A model generated the notes under the pieces. That model ran no database searches. It had not been told where the DNA came from and worked only from the letters and a program-made list of their open reading frames with translations. A program made the position numbers and the translations under genes. Positions 35,412 to 44,747 of a DNA stretch of 64,000 nt are shown here, one piece after another. Source of the DNA: Romboutsia maritimum (GTDB taxonomy: Bacteria > Bacillota > Clostridia > Peptostreptococcales > Peptostreptococcaceae); contig NZ_NOJZ02000001.1 in assembly GCF_002251085.2 (NCBI RefSeq), forward strand, positions 392,454 to 456,453. The letters run 5' to 3'. The stretch's first letter is position 1, and each line of letters begins with the position of its first letter.

Positions 35412-37285
35412 AAACTTTCCCTCATCATTTCTTCTAATTTTAAAAGGTTTGATTTTGCTCTGTTGTATCTATCTATACCATAAGTTCCAAAATCATCACC
35501 TTCTGCTTCTTTTAAATTACTCCATATGCTCCATAAAAAATCTTGGCATATTTTATATATAAGTATTCTCTTTTCATAATTTGCTTCAATTTCTTCATCA
35601 ATTTTAAAGTATTTTTGTAAGAATAATTTTTCCTCATCTTTTGAGAAATTACACTCTATAATATGAGCAGCTATATCCCACATAGGATCATTCATTCCTG
35701 AATATTCCCAATCTATTAAATAAATTCTATCATTATTACCTTTTACAAAATTCTCAGGAACAGTATCATTATGACAAGCTTTAAGCTCTCTTCCTAATGT
35801 ATTCAACACAGAATCTAATCTTACTACTTTTTCTTTTACTTCATAATAATCTGAAAAATTACATCCATTTACATCTTGTAATAATTTTTCATATTTTTCA
35901 ATTTCATCAAATACATTAAATTCATTTTTAAAAGAAATTCCAGAATCATGAAGCTTTTTTAAAATATTTGCTGTTAACTCCATATTTTCTTCTCTTTTTG
36001 CACTAGTCTCATTTAATGTCTCTGCATTGTCTATAAATTTACTTATTTTTATTCCAGTATGTTCATCACTATATAATATATCAGTGTCTAATCCTAATTT
36101 ATTTGCTAACTGACTATTATATTTTTCATTTATCCTACTTATCATATTTTCAGTACCATTTCCAGGCATTCTTAAAATATAATATTGATCTTTTATATTT
36201 ACTTTATAATTTTTATTTGTCATACCTCCAGCTGGAGATATTTCTTTTATATCACCTTCATCTATATCTAAGATTTCTTTAAGCTTAGATTTTATGTTAG
36301 TTATTTTAATTTCTTGTTCTTTTCTTAATAATTTGTTATAAATCTTACTTACTACTTTTTTGTAATGACTTATTGTATCTATTTCTGACCATACTAAGTC
36401 ATCAATTTTTATATATCCTATTTTATATTCTCTACCTATGTCCATAAGTGTATATTCATAATTTAGATATGGATTTTTATTATCCTTAAATTGTTCTATC
36501 ATTTTATTAAATACTTCATAAGAAATTTTACTTATACCTATCATTTCTCCATCAATTTTATTAAATTGATGCATATCCTTAGACATACGATAAACATATC
36601 CATCTCTTATTTCTACTAGTGCCTCATCACCTGAACCACTTTCACTTGTTATTACCATACAATCTCTATCTCTACTTTTTAAAATCTCTTTTATAGCTCT
36701 TTCTTCAAAAATTAAATCATTTTCTAAAAGTAGAAAATCATCATCTATAAAATCTTTTGCTAATGATAAAGATTGCATAGTGCCTGTCCATTTATATCTA
36801 TCATTTTTTACCAATTTTATATTATTATTATTTTTAGCATATTCTTCATAATATGAGCTTTCGTATCCAACTACAATAACCACTTTTTCTATACCGTGGT
36901 CATTTAATAAACTCATAAGTCTATCAATTATTTTCATATCATGAATTTGCAAAAATCCAATAGGCTTTCCAAATTCTTTTTTCTCGCCAGCTGCTAATAT
37001 AACCGCTTGTTTAATTTGTTTTTTTTCGCTAATTTCTTGATGCAAATTTATTTTTTTTAATTGTTCATTTTGTATTTGTTCACTTAATAAATTTAAACCA
37101 CTATCAGTTAATAAATAAATACTTTTGCTACTTTCTTTTTTTGTTTCTATATAGCCCTTTGTTTCCAGATTTTTTATTATAGAATTAATTCCCCCAATAG
37201 ATATTCCTGCTTTTGAAGCTAGCATTCTCTGCGTTATTTTTTCATTGTTATTTAATAAATATAAGATTTCGAATTCTCTCCCCAT
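35399..37285 (-). CDS. licA: LicA fusion: winged-helix regulator, nucleotidyltransferase-like domain and choline kinase
   Basis: About 628 residues. I use the ATG at 37285 because AGGAGG is 7 bases before it; the longer frame runs into the promoter. Residues 1-70 are a MarR-like winged helix (LLNNNEKITQRMLASKAGISIGGINSIIKNLETKGYI). About 95-320 is a LicC-like nucleotidyltransferase with a worn signature (VILAAGEKKEFGKPIGFL) but an acidic LLLENDLIF. About 345-615 is a LicA/choline-kinase domain with AGGMTNKNYKV, CHNDTVPENFV and LIDWEYSGMNDPMWDIA (Brenner-type catalytic motifs intact). It should phosphorylate choline and may regulate its own operon. First gene of licA-licB-licC. Confidence 0.85.
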   Translation of the reverse strand: MGREFEILYLLNNNEKITQRMLASKAGISIGGINSIIKNLETKGYIETKKESSKSIYLLTDSGLNLLSEQIQNEQLKKINLHQEISEKKQIKQAVILAAGEKKEFGKPIGFLQIHDMKIIDRLMSLLNDHGIEKVVIVVGYESSYYEEYAKNNNNIKLVKNDRYKWTGTMQSLSLAKDFIDDDFLLLENDLIFEERAIKEILKSRDRDCMVITSESGSGDEALVEIRDGYVYRMSKDMHQFNKIDGEMIGISKISYEVFNKMIEQFKDNKNPYLNYEYTLMDIGREYKIGYIKIDDLVWSEIDTISHYKKVVSKIYNKLLRKEQEIKITNIKSKLKEILDIDEGDIKEISPAGGMTNKNYKVNIKDQYYILRMPGNGTENMISRINEKYNSQLANKLGLDTDILYSDEHTGIKISKFIDNAETLNETSAKREENMELTANILKKLHDSGISFKNEFNVFDEIEKYEKLLQDVNGCNFSDYYEVKEKVVRLDSVLNTLGRELKACHNDTVPENFVKGNNDRIYLIDWEYSGMNDPMWDIAAHIIECNFSKDEEKLFLQKYFKIDEEIEANYEKRILIYKICQDFLWSIWSNLKEAEGDDFGTYGIDRYNRAKSNLLKLEEMMRESLCLV

Positions 37286-37299
37286 ATCCGCGCCTCCTA

Positions 37300-37357
37300 G
37301 TTCATATTTTGAACACATTATAATTATAATTTTAATACTTACGATATACTTTGTCAA
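37300..37357 (-). promoter_or_regulatory. lic operon promoter with possible operator
   Basis: TTGACA (37352-37357) and TAAAAT (37329-37334), spacer 17, minus strand. Just downstream, GTTCA (37300-37304) and TGAAC (37310-37314) form an inverted repeat that could be the target of the winged-helix domain encoded by this operon. Confidence 0.55.
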
Positions 37358-37376
37358 TTAAGTAAATAATATGATG

Positions 37377-37418
37377 AAAAAAGCTGTCTCAAAATTCAAC
37401 TTTGAAACAGCTTTTTTT
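37377..37418 (-). terminator. Terminator after membrane-anchored VCBS-like gene
   Basis: Stem AAAGCTGTCTCAAA with TTTGAAACAGCTTT, long T run on the minus strand, directly after the 37426 stop. Confidence 0.85.
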
Positions 37419-37425
37419 AATTCTA

Positions 37426-38682
37426 TTATTTTTTGTTTTTGTTATTTATTTTTCTTATGAAGAAGAATAAAATAAATAAAATTAATAATGCTAATACTCC
37501 AATTATTACTTTCTTATATTTTAAAATAATATTATTTTTTGTTTTTTCATTAGATGTTCCTTCATCTTTAAGTTTACTAATGTAAGATTTTATATCATCC
37601 TCATTATTAAAAGGCTTATTTTCAAGTCTTAACATCTTAAAATCTCCACTGCCTGTATTTTTAACTACCGCAAAATAAACATCTGGTGAAGTTTCTAGTT
37701 TTCCTTGTACAGATTTTTTTCCATTTATAGCTAGGTAATAATAGCCATCTTCAATTTCATATGCTTTTTTAATCTGAGGTTTAGATATTTCTTCTTTCAT
37801 AGAAGTAGTTAAAAATTTCTTTAATTTAGGACTATCAGAAATGGTATCATCTACATCTTCAAAAGAATATCTAGGCATAGATTCTATTAATAAACTAACT
37901 AAAAACTCATTTATTTGCTCACTATTTCTATTTAAATCTAACTGTGTATAAAAAGTGCCTGAAGAATGCTCCATTAAAAAAGTTTCTCCTTGTTGATATG
38001 AATCTAAAATATCTTCAAATTTTTCTTTTTTTAATTTCTTCGTTGAATTATTTTTAGTCTGTTTATATGTGTAAAATTGTGACTGATCTACTTTCTTATC
38101 AACTACATCTTTTTGTTGTTCTAAAGTAAGATTGCAACTTATTTCTAAATTTTCAACATCTATGCTCTTTCCTTTAAAATCATAAAATTTATATACCTCA
38201 TCAAACCCCATATCTTTTTTTAAATATTCATAAGTACCTATATATGTTTTCTCACCTTTATGCACTGTACTAATAGAATTTGAATCTTGTAAACCTATAT
38301 TTAGAGGTTGTCTAGTTGAAAAAACTTTATTCAACTTACCTTTTTTAAAATCATACACTTCAAGATTATAATAATTATCTCCATTTAAATACATACATAC
38401 TAAATCTTTATTTTCATCATTATCTAAATCTCCTAAACCTGCATATATAATTCCTTTTTCCTGTTTTATATTTTCATTTATCGGGTCAGATAATTTACTT
38501 GAATATACCCCTATTCCACCACCATCTTTATCATCACCATATATTAAATTATCAAGAAATTTATAATAGGCTTTATATGCTTCATTAGTATCATTGTCTT
38601 GAGAATATACTGTAACTAAACTTTCTGAAATCCCCCCTAACATTAATACCATTACTAACAATAACTGAATTATTTTTTTCAT
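37426..38682 (-). CDS. Exported membrane-anchored protein of unknown function
   Basis: About 418 residues. I use the ATG at 38682 because GGAGG lies 5 bases before it. Signal peptide to about 28, a large extracellular part, then a C-terminal membrane helix (VIIGVLALLILFILFFFI) and a Lys/Asn-rich cytoplasmic tail. An FG-GAP/VCBS-like motif occurs near 75 (AGLGDLDNDENKDLVCMYL), a calcium-loop pattern seen in surface proteins. I do not recognise a named family. It lies between MurJ and the lic operon with terminators on both sides, so it is probably expressed on its own. Confidence 0.6.
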   Translation of the reverse strand: MKKIIQLLLVMVLMLGGISESLVTVYSQDNDTNEAYKAYYKFLDNLIYGDDKDGGGIGVYSSKLSDPINENIKQEKGIIYAGLGDLDNDENKDLVCMYLNGDNYYNLEVYDFKKGKLNKVFSTRQPLNIGLQDSNSISTVHKGEKTYIGTYEYLKKDMGFDEVYKFYDFKGKSIDVENLEISCNLTLEQQKDVVDKKVDQSQFYTYKQTKNNSTKKLKKEKFEDILDSYQQGETFLMEHSSGTFYTQLDLNRNSEQINEFLVSLLIESMPRYSFEDVDDTISDSPKLKKFLTTSMKEEISKPQIKKAYEIEDGYYYLAINGKKSVQGKLETSPDVYFAVVKNTGSGDFKMLRLENKPFNNEDDIKSYISKLKDEGTSNEKTKNNIILKYKKVIIGVLALLILFILFFFIRKINNKNKK

Positions 38683-38736
38683 TGTATCCTCCATGTGTAT
38701 CATATTTGTAAATTTTTCTTATGTTATTATAAAAAT

Positions 38737-38779
38737 AAAGCTGTCTAAAAATATAAATTTTCATTTTAAGACAACTTTT
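38737..38779 (-). terminator. Second hairpin in the 38683-38999 gap
   Basis: AAAGCTGTCTAAAAAT with ATTTTAAGACAACTTT. It follows the hairpin at 38960 and may be a backup terminator of the polymer operon. The rest of this 317-base gap is AT-rich with nothing else visible. Confidence 0.6.
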
Positions 38780-38959
38780 AACTAAATATCTTTTATTAGT
38801 TTTTATTCTAAATTTTTGATATTAACTCCCTGATGTTTTACATAATAACATTTATCATTATTTTACACTCTATTAATAATTTTATCCTTTTTTATTGTTT
38901 TTTTCAACATTATTCCATTTATTTAGAATAGTATTATTTTATTTAACTACATACTAAAA

Positions 38960-38994
38960 AGAACTTAAATACTAAATTTTAGTATATAAGTTCT
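38960..38994 (-). terminator. Terminator of the polymer operon
   Basis: AGAACTTA (38960-38967) with TAAGTTCT (38987-38994), plus an inner TACTAA/TTAGTA palindrome, 6 bases past the murJ stop. Confidence 0.65.
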
Positions 38995-38999
38995 AATAC

Positions 39000-40541
39000 T
39001 TACGATTTTTTTATTTTTCCTTTTACCATATTAATTATGCTATCTAACTCTTCTACTTTTAATACATACATTAGTATAAAGTAAACTATAGCACCTAAGC
39101 CTATAGCACAACCTAATGATATAGTCTCATTAACAAATCCAGTTCCTGTTATTGAACTTATTAAGTTAAATGTAAATCTACAAACTATACCCATTACAAT
39201 AGCTGAAAATAAAGATTTGAAAAATACTGAAAATACCTTCTTTTGTTCAAAATCTCCAATTTTCTTTTTAAGACTAAAGTAAAATAAAATTAATCCTATA
39301 TATGCAGCTATTGAACTAGCCAAAGCTAATCCTCTGTATCCTAAGAATTTTATAAATATAAGATTTAATGCTATATTAAATACTATTGCAATCATACCAT
39401 TTGTCATAGGAGTTTTACTGTCTTGTAATGAATAAAATCCTCTAGAGATTATATCTCTTAATGCAAATGCTAATACTGAAGTAGTATATAATACTAATAT
39501 ATTAGCTGTCATTACTGTATCATCATAAGTAAAATTACCTCTTTGAAGTAATATTTTAACTATTGGAATTGCAAGAACTCCTGCTCCAATTATTATAGGA
39601 ACAACTAGTATTATTATAACATTCATAGTCTTTTTTAATGATAATTTAAATGCCTTCATATCATTATTTACAAGAAACTTTGACATTTGTGGATATACAA
39701 CTGATAATATCGATGTTATAAATAAAGCTTGTACAAATTCATATAGTCTAGTTGCATAATTAAATGAAGCAACTACATTTGTTCCTAAAGTAGAAGCTAA
39801 CGTTTTATCTACCATTGCGTTTAATTGACTAACACCTACCCCTATAACTACCGGCATTATAAGAGCCAACATTTCTTTCATTGCAGGATCCTTAAAGTCC
39901 ATCTTAAGAGAATATCTATACCCCTTTTTGTACGCAAAAGGTACTTGGAATAAAAATTTAAACATTATCGCAATTAAAGTCCCGTATACCAATATATATA
40001 CACTATGATTTACACTTAAATATATAGATGTAATTATTACTATACTATAAGGTATACCTATTAATCCTGGTATCATAAAACTATTTTTTATTTGTAAATA
40101 ACCTGTCATTATATTTGCTAATCCTACAAATACTACACTAACTAATAATATCCTTGTAAAACTTATAGTAGTAGCTAAAACCTCTCCCCTATAACCAGCT
40201 GCAAATAACTTAACTAAAGGCTCCGTAAATATTATTCCTACAAAAGCCATTACTGTACATATTAAAATTACTATATTTATTAATGTATTTGTAAAATCTA
40301 GTGCTCTTTGTTCTCCAGACTCAGCTCTCAATCTATTATACATAGGTATTAAACTAGTCGCTATAGCTGAACCTATTATAGAAAACATGACTATAGGTAT
40401 ACTATTTGCAGTTGAATAAGCCGCTGCATACATATCTGTACCATAAGCCGCTGCAAGAACTTGCTCTCTAACTAAACCTAAAATTTTTGATAGTATTGTT
40501 ACAATCATTAGACCTAGTGCTGCTTTAGCTGTTTTTGACAT
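39000..40541 (-). CDS. MurJ/MviN-family lipid-linked glycan flippase
   Basis: 513 residues and about 14 membrane helices (MOP superfamily). Recognised by the N-terminal LGLMIVTILSKILGLVREQVLAAAYG, GTNVVASFNYATRLYEFVQALF and RGNFTYDDT segments typical of MurJ. In C. difficile the PSII locus contains an mviN-like gene thought to flip the polymer precursor. Here it is last in the polymer operon, 19 bases after licD, so export of the decorated polymer unit is as likely as lipid II export. Housekeeping MurJ may be encoded elsewhere. Confidence 0.88.
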   Translation of the reverse strand: MSKTAKAALGLMIVTILSKILGLVREQVLAAAYGTDMYAAAYSTANSIPIVMFSIIGSAIATSLIPMYNRLRAESGEQRALDFTNTLINIVILICTVMAFVGIIFTEPLVKLFAAGYRGEVLATTISFTRILLVSVVFVGLANIMTGYLQIKNSFMIPGLIGIPYSIVIITSIYLSVNHSVYILVYGTLIAIMFKFLFQVPFAYKKGYRYSLKMDFKDPAMKEMLALIMPVVIGVGVSQLNAMVDKTLASTLGTNVVASFNYATRLYEFVQALFITSILSVVYPQMSKFLVNNDMKAFKLSLKKTMNVIIILVVPIIIGAGVLAIPIVKILLQRGNFTYDDTVMTANILVLYTTSVLAFALRDIISRGFYSLQDSKTPMTNGMIAIVFNIALNLIFIKFLGYRGLALASSIAAYIGLILFYFSLKKKIGDFEQKKVFSVFFKSLFSAIVMGIVCRFTFNLISSITGTGFVNETISLGCAIGLGAIVYFILMYVLKVEELDSIINMVKGKIKKS

Positions 40542-40560
40542 ATTAATAACTCCTTTTATA

Positions 40561-41379
40561 TTACAATGTTAAACCTATTATATGAGGTATTCTCTCACTA
40601 TCTTGTGGCATTTGCATATAATCTCCATAATAAATAGTAAGATAAGTATGATAATTATTTGGACCAAAGAATTTATACCCTTCAAAATTAAGTTCCCTTA
40701 GTGGGTATATATCTTCTTTTTTATGGAGATATCTATTTTCCATAAAAGGTGTATCTATTCCATATACTATATGTGTAGCTTTTTTATTTTTTTCTAACTT
40801 TTTACACTTATTTATCCAAATATTCTCTATTTTCATTTGTTGTAAATAATATTTTATACGAGCCTTTGTCGTTTTAGGATTTACATTTCTAAAATAAGCT
40901 ATTGTATTTAATGCTCTAGCCCATTTTTTAGAACACATTTCAGGTACTACTGAGTCCATAGGGAATATATCAATAAATACTCCTCTACAATTTAAATCTG
41001 ACCCTCTTTCTTTTCCTTTAAAATAATCTAAATAATATATTTTAGCGAATGAAGGCTTTATATCAATATCCGTTTGACTCCACTCTTTAGAATCCTTATT
41101 TTCATATTTAAGTCCATCAGGAAGTTTACCTTCAACAATTTTAATAAACTTTTCATAATCTTTCCTCGGCATACATATATCACAATCATCATCCCAAGGT
41201 ATAAAACCATCATGTCTAATTGCTCCTAATAAAGTTCCTGCATCCATCCAATAAGTAATATTATTTTCCCTACAAATTTCATCTATCACTATCATTATTT
41301 CTAAAGTAGTTAATTGTAGTTTCCTTAATACACTTATGTCTTCTTTTTCTATGATTTTATTAACTCTCTCCCTAAACAT
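40561..41379 (-). CDS. licD: LicD-family phosphocholine transferase
   Basis: 272 residues. The LicD signature is clear: LRKLQLTTLEIMIVIDEICRE, then ITYWMDAGTLLGAIRHDGFIPWDDDCDICM with the metal-binding DDD. It continues to GVFIDIFPMD. LicD proteins move phosphocholine from CDP-choline onto sugars of wall polymers; related FKRP/fukutin enzymes transfer other phospho-groups. With licA, licB and licC close by, the phosphocholine assignment is strong. A terminator-like hairpin lies in its leader, so it may be partly insulated from the glycosyltransferase upstream. Confidence 0.88.
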   Translation of the reverse strand: MFRERVNKIIEKEDISVLRKLQLTTLEIMIVIDEICRENNITYWMDAGTLLGAIRHDGFIPWDDDCDICMPRKDYEKFIKIVEGKLPDGLKYENKDSKEWSQTDIDIKPSFAKIYYLDYFKGKERGSDLNCRGVFIDIFPMDSVVPEMCSKKWARALNTIAYFRNVNPKTTKARIKYYLQQMKIENIWINKCKKLEKNKKATHIVYGIDTPFMENRYLHKKEDIYPLRELNFEGYKFFGPNNYHTYLTIYYGDYMQMPQDSERIPHIIGLTL

Positions 41380-41396
41380 AAAACTTTCTCCTTAGC

Positions 41397-41429
41397 AAAA
41401 TAATAGACTGTTCAACAGACTATTATTTT
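41397..41429 (-). terminator. Hairpin in the licD leader
   Basis: AAAATAATAGACTGTT (41397-41412) with AACAGACTATTATTTT (41414-41429), one mismatched pair. It lies between the stop of the GT4 gene and the licD RBS and may attenuate licD-murJ. Confidence 0.55.
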
Positions 41430-41479
41430 TTGAACAGTACTAATAACATTTAAAATACTATTTATTTTTTAATTTGTAA

Positions 41480-42580
41480 TTATATATTTTTATTAATTAT
41501 ATTTTCATATATTTTTTCTATATCATTGAAATTTAAATTAACTTCATAATTTTCTTTAACAAATTTACGACCAGTTTTCCCCATGTTGTTTCTTAAGTCT
41601 TGATTTTCTAATAATTTTATTATGGCATCTTTTAATTGTTCTTCATTTTCAGACTCTACTATTATACCACTTTTGTTATTTAATACAACTTCTGGATGTC
41701 CTCCTACATTAGTAACTATTGCAGGTATTTCACATGCTTGTGCTTCAAGTGCAGCTACTCCAAAACTTTCCCTTAATGAAGGAAATACAGCTATATCAAA
41801 GGTATTAAAAGTTTTTGAAACTTCATCTAATGGCAATCTTCCTAAAAAATCAACATCTTTATCTATACCTAGTTCTTTTGTTAAATTTAATAAGTTATCC
41901 ATTTGACTACCTGAACCTGCTATTTTTAAAACTATTTTTTTATCTTTGTATTGGTCTTTTACTAATTTAAAAGCTCTTATAAGATAATTTATTCCATATT
42001 TTTTTTCTAATGTTTTTATAGTTCCTATTATAAAAGGTTTCTCTATAGTAGTATTTTCCTCTATTTTCATAGATTTGAAAACATCTATATCTATTCCAAA
42101 AGGAGTTATATATATTTTCTTATCAGTATATTTATTAGTTTCTCTAGCCATATCTTTACTAGTAGAAAAAATATAATCTGCTTTTTTTAGATTATGCTTA
42201 ATTATTAATTTTTGTATAAACCCACCATTTGGGAAATCATATATATCAGTTCCCCAAACAGATATAACATATGGTTTATAATTTAATAAACTTCCTATAA
42301 GTCCATAACTACTAGCATAATGAGCATGTAGTATGTCTGGCTTTATTTCATTTATAATTTTTTTTATTTCACCTATTACAGATATATATTTTACTTTTCT
42401 AAATGGACTAGCATTTTTTAATTCTTTTACGTTAAAACCAAAATTATATACCTTTACACCTTCTATACTTCCTTCATTCAAGGAAATAACATTAACATCG
42501 TATCCTTTACTTTTAAAATAATTACACCATTTAATTGTATGTGGATTTGATGCATCTGCTAAGTAACAAATAGTACTCAT
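41480..42580 (-). CDS. GT4-family glycosyltransferase
   Basis: 366 residues with the GT-B fold of family 4. The N-terminal half has DILHAHYASSYGL and SVWGTDIYDFP; the C-terminal nucleotide-sugar half has FIIGTIKTLEKKYG, LKIAGSGSQMD, VDFLGRLP and the donor-binding SLRESFGVAALEAQACEIP (EX7E). It adds a sugar to the growing wall-polymer repeat on the inner membrane face; donor and linkage cannot be told. It starts 5 bases from the stop of the UDP-glucose dehydrogenase gene, so the two are surely co-transcribed. Confidence 0.88.
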   Translation of the reverse strand: MSTICYLADASNPHTIKWCNYFKSKGYDVNVISLNEGSIEGVKVYNFGFNVKELKNASPFRKVKYISVIGEIKKIINEIKPDILHAHYASSYGLIGSLLNYKPYVISVWGTDIYDFPNGGFIQKLIIKHNLKKADYIFSTSKDMARETNKYTDKKIYITPFGIDIDVFKSMKIEENTTIEKPFIIGTIKTLEKKYGINYLIRAFKLVKDQYKDKKIVLKIAGSGSQMDNLLNLTKELGIDKDVDFLGRLPLDEVSKTFNTFDIAVFPSLRESFGVAALEAQACEIPAIVTNVGGHPEVVLNNKSGIIVESENEEQLKDAIIKLLENQDLRNNMGKTGRKFVKENYEVNLNFNDIEKIYENIINKNI

Positions 42581-42585
42581 TATCT

Positions 42586-43881
42586 CTACCTTCCTATAGA
42601 ATAATACTCTATTCCTGCATCTTTTGCATCTTCCATTTTATAACAGTTTCTTCCATCTAGAACTAGAGCTTTATTCATTTTTTCTTTATATTTATTTAAA
42701 TCGTAATTCACTACATCTTTCCACTCAGTCATTATTAAGCATAAATCAGCATTTTCAATTGCTTCATCTATAGATTTTGTATAAGATATAGAGTCTTTAA
42801 ATATTCTCTTAGTATTTTCTATCCCTATTGGATCATATGCTACTACATTCGATCCTCTTTCAATTAAATATTTTATATTCGGAATAGAAGGTGCCTCTCT
42901 AATATCATCTGTTTCTGGTTTAAAAGTCAATCCTAATATTGCGACTTTAATATCTTCAAAAGTCTCTACTAAATCTGATGCTTTTCTAACTAATTTAAGC
43001 TTTTGATTCTCATTAACTTCTATAGCTGCCTTTACAGTCTTCAACTCATATCCATTATGTGTTGCTAACCAATGTAGAGCTTTTGTATCCTTTGGAAAAC
43101 AAGATCCTCCATAGCCTATACCAGCTCTTAAGAATTTACTACCTATTCTATCATCAAAACTCATACCTTTAGCAACATCTTCAATATTAGCTCCTACTAT
43201 TTCACATAAATTAGCTATATCATTCATAAATGATATTTTAAGAGCTAAGAAATCATTAGATGCATATTTTATCATTTCTGCACTATTTCTATTTGTAACA
43301 ACTATAGGTTGATTAAATGGTGTATATATACGTTCTAATATATCTTTTGCCCATTCACTTTCTACACCTACTACTATTCTTGATGCATTAAGAGTATCTT
43401 TTACTGCTGTTCCTTGTGATAAAAATTCTGGATTTGAAGCTACTTCTATTTTTACATCATTTTTTAATTTATTTGTTATATACTTTTCTATCTTTTCATT
43501 AGTTCCAATAGGCACTGTTGATTTTATAACTATTAAAGTGTCTTTATTTATTGTATCTGCTATTTCATTTGCAACTATTTTTATATAATCTAAATTTGCT
43601 GACCCATCGCTTCTTTCTGGCGTACCAACTGCAACAATAATTACATCTGCATCTTTATATGCATTTTTATAATCTGTCGTATAATGAAGTCTACCTAACT
43701 CATAGTTTTTAACCATTAAGTCTTCTAAATCATTTTCATATATTGGTGCTACACCAGCTTTCATTAATTCAACTTTTTTTTCATCAACATCAACGCATAC
43801 TACATTTTCATGACCAACTTCAGCCAAGCATACGCCTGTAACTAGCCCCACATAACCAGTTCCCGCTATAGCAATTTTCAT
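42586..43881 (-). CDS. UDP-glucose 6-dehydrogenase family
   Basis: 431 residues. N-terminal NAD-binding GTGYVGLVTGVCLAEVGH, VGTPERSDGSANL, the NPEFLSQGTAV motif, and the catalytic cysteine in GYGGSCFPKDTKALH (about 260). It oxidises UDP-glucose to UDP-glucuronate; the related UDP-GlcNAc and UDP-ManNAc dehydrogenases are the alternative. The product would supply a uronic acid, giving negative charge to the polymer made by this operon. RBS GGAGGG precedes the ATG. Confidence 0.92.
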   Translation of the reverse strand: MKIAIAGTGYVGLVTGVCLAEVGHENVVCVDVDEKKVELMKAGVAPIYENDLEDLMVKNYELGRLHYTTDYKNAYKDADVIIVAVGTPERSDGSANLDYIKIVANEIADTINKDTLIVIKSTVPIGTNEKIEKYITNKLKNDVKIEVASNPEFLSQGTAVKDTLNASRIVVGVESEWAKDILERIYTPFNQPIVVTNRNSAEMIKYASNDFLALKISFMNDIANLCEIVGANIEDVAKGMSFDDRIGSKFLRAGIGYGGSCFPKDTKALHWLATHNGYELKTVKAAIEVNENQKLKLVRKASDLVETFEDIKVAILGLTFKPETDDIREAPSIPNIKYLIERGSNVVAYDPIGIENTKRIFKDSISYTKSIDEAIENADLCLIMTEWKDVVNYDLNKYKEKMNKALVLDGRNCYKMEDAKDAGIEYYSIGR

Positions 43882-43908
43882 CCTATGTCCCTCCGAATGT
43901 GTAAAAAC

Positions 43909-44661
43909 TTATATTCTCTTCTTTATTGCATTAAAAACATAAAAACAAAATACATATGCACTTTTGCACAAGCCAAGATTTTCTACATTTCTATAAGTAT
44001 TCCAAGTTCTTCTTAATGCTTTTACTTTATTACTAGATATAGAATCTCCAACTAACCTATAGTTAACCAGTGATTCCGATACTCCATAAGCATACTTTTC
44101 TACTCTTAAAAGTTTTAACCATGTTGCTGTATCTTGTCCCCTTCTTACTAAAGGCATCTCAAAATTGCCTATAATCTCTCTATCTATAACTACAGTTGAA
44201 CAACCTATTATTGTGTTTTTTAGTAGTCCATTATAATCTATTTTTCCTGGAGCTTTTGCGACTTTAGTAGTCTTAGTCCCATCTTCCCTCATGTATCTAT
44301 ATGATGTAAATGTAAAACCTAATTTTTTTTGTATCATATACTCCATTTGAACTTCTAACTTTCTAGGTTCCCATAAATCATCACTATCAATAAATGCAAT
44401 AAATCTACCCTTTGCATTCTTTATACCAACATTTCTAGATACTGCAGCACCAGAATTTTTTTCAAGTTTTATATATTTTATTCTTTCATCATCTTTTCTG
44501 TAACTTTCTATAATCTCTGCTGATGCATCTTTAGAACAATCATCTACCAGTAAAAGTTCCCAGTTCCTATACGTTTGATTTTGAACTGATTCTATAGTAT
44601 CTGATATAAATTTTTCTGAGTTGTATACAGGAGTTACTATTGATACTAAATACTCATTCAT
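43909..44661 (-). CDS. GT2-family glycosyltransferase
   Basis: 250 residues, GT-A fold: LVSIVTPVYNSEKFISDTIESVQNQTY, the first Asp in LLVDDCSKDAS, and the DXD-type FIDSDDLW. No transmembrane helix. The segment FTSYRYMREDGTKTTKV and the C-terminal half are close to the GT2 at 47917-48696, so the two are likely paralogues adding different sugars. Part of the polymer operon. Confidence 0.88.
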   Translation of the reverse strand: MNEYLVSIVTPVYNSEKFISDTIESVQNQTYRNWELLLVDDCSKDASAEIIESYRKDDERIKYIKLEKNSGAAVSRNVGIKNAKGRFIAFIDSDDLWEPRKLEVQMEYMIQKKLGFTFTSYRYMREDGTKTTKVAKAPGKIDYNGLLKNTIIGCSTVVIDREIIGNFEMPLVRRGQDTATWLKLLRVEKYAYGVSESLVNYRLVGDSISSNKVKALRRTWNTYRNVENLGLCKSAYVFCFYVFNAIKKRI

Positions 44662-44747
44662 AACTTATACTCTCCTTATGTATCTTCTTCACTTAGTATC
44701 TATACACTTAACTCTTTATTTTTATCTAATTTTATAAAGTGTATTTG

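Noticed and set aside
37285..37357. N-terminal extension of the licA fusion
   Set aside because: The extra 24 codons cover the promoter and have no RBS, whereas AGGAGG precedes the ATG at 37285.
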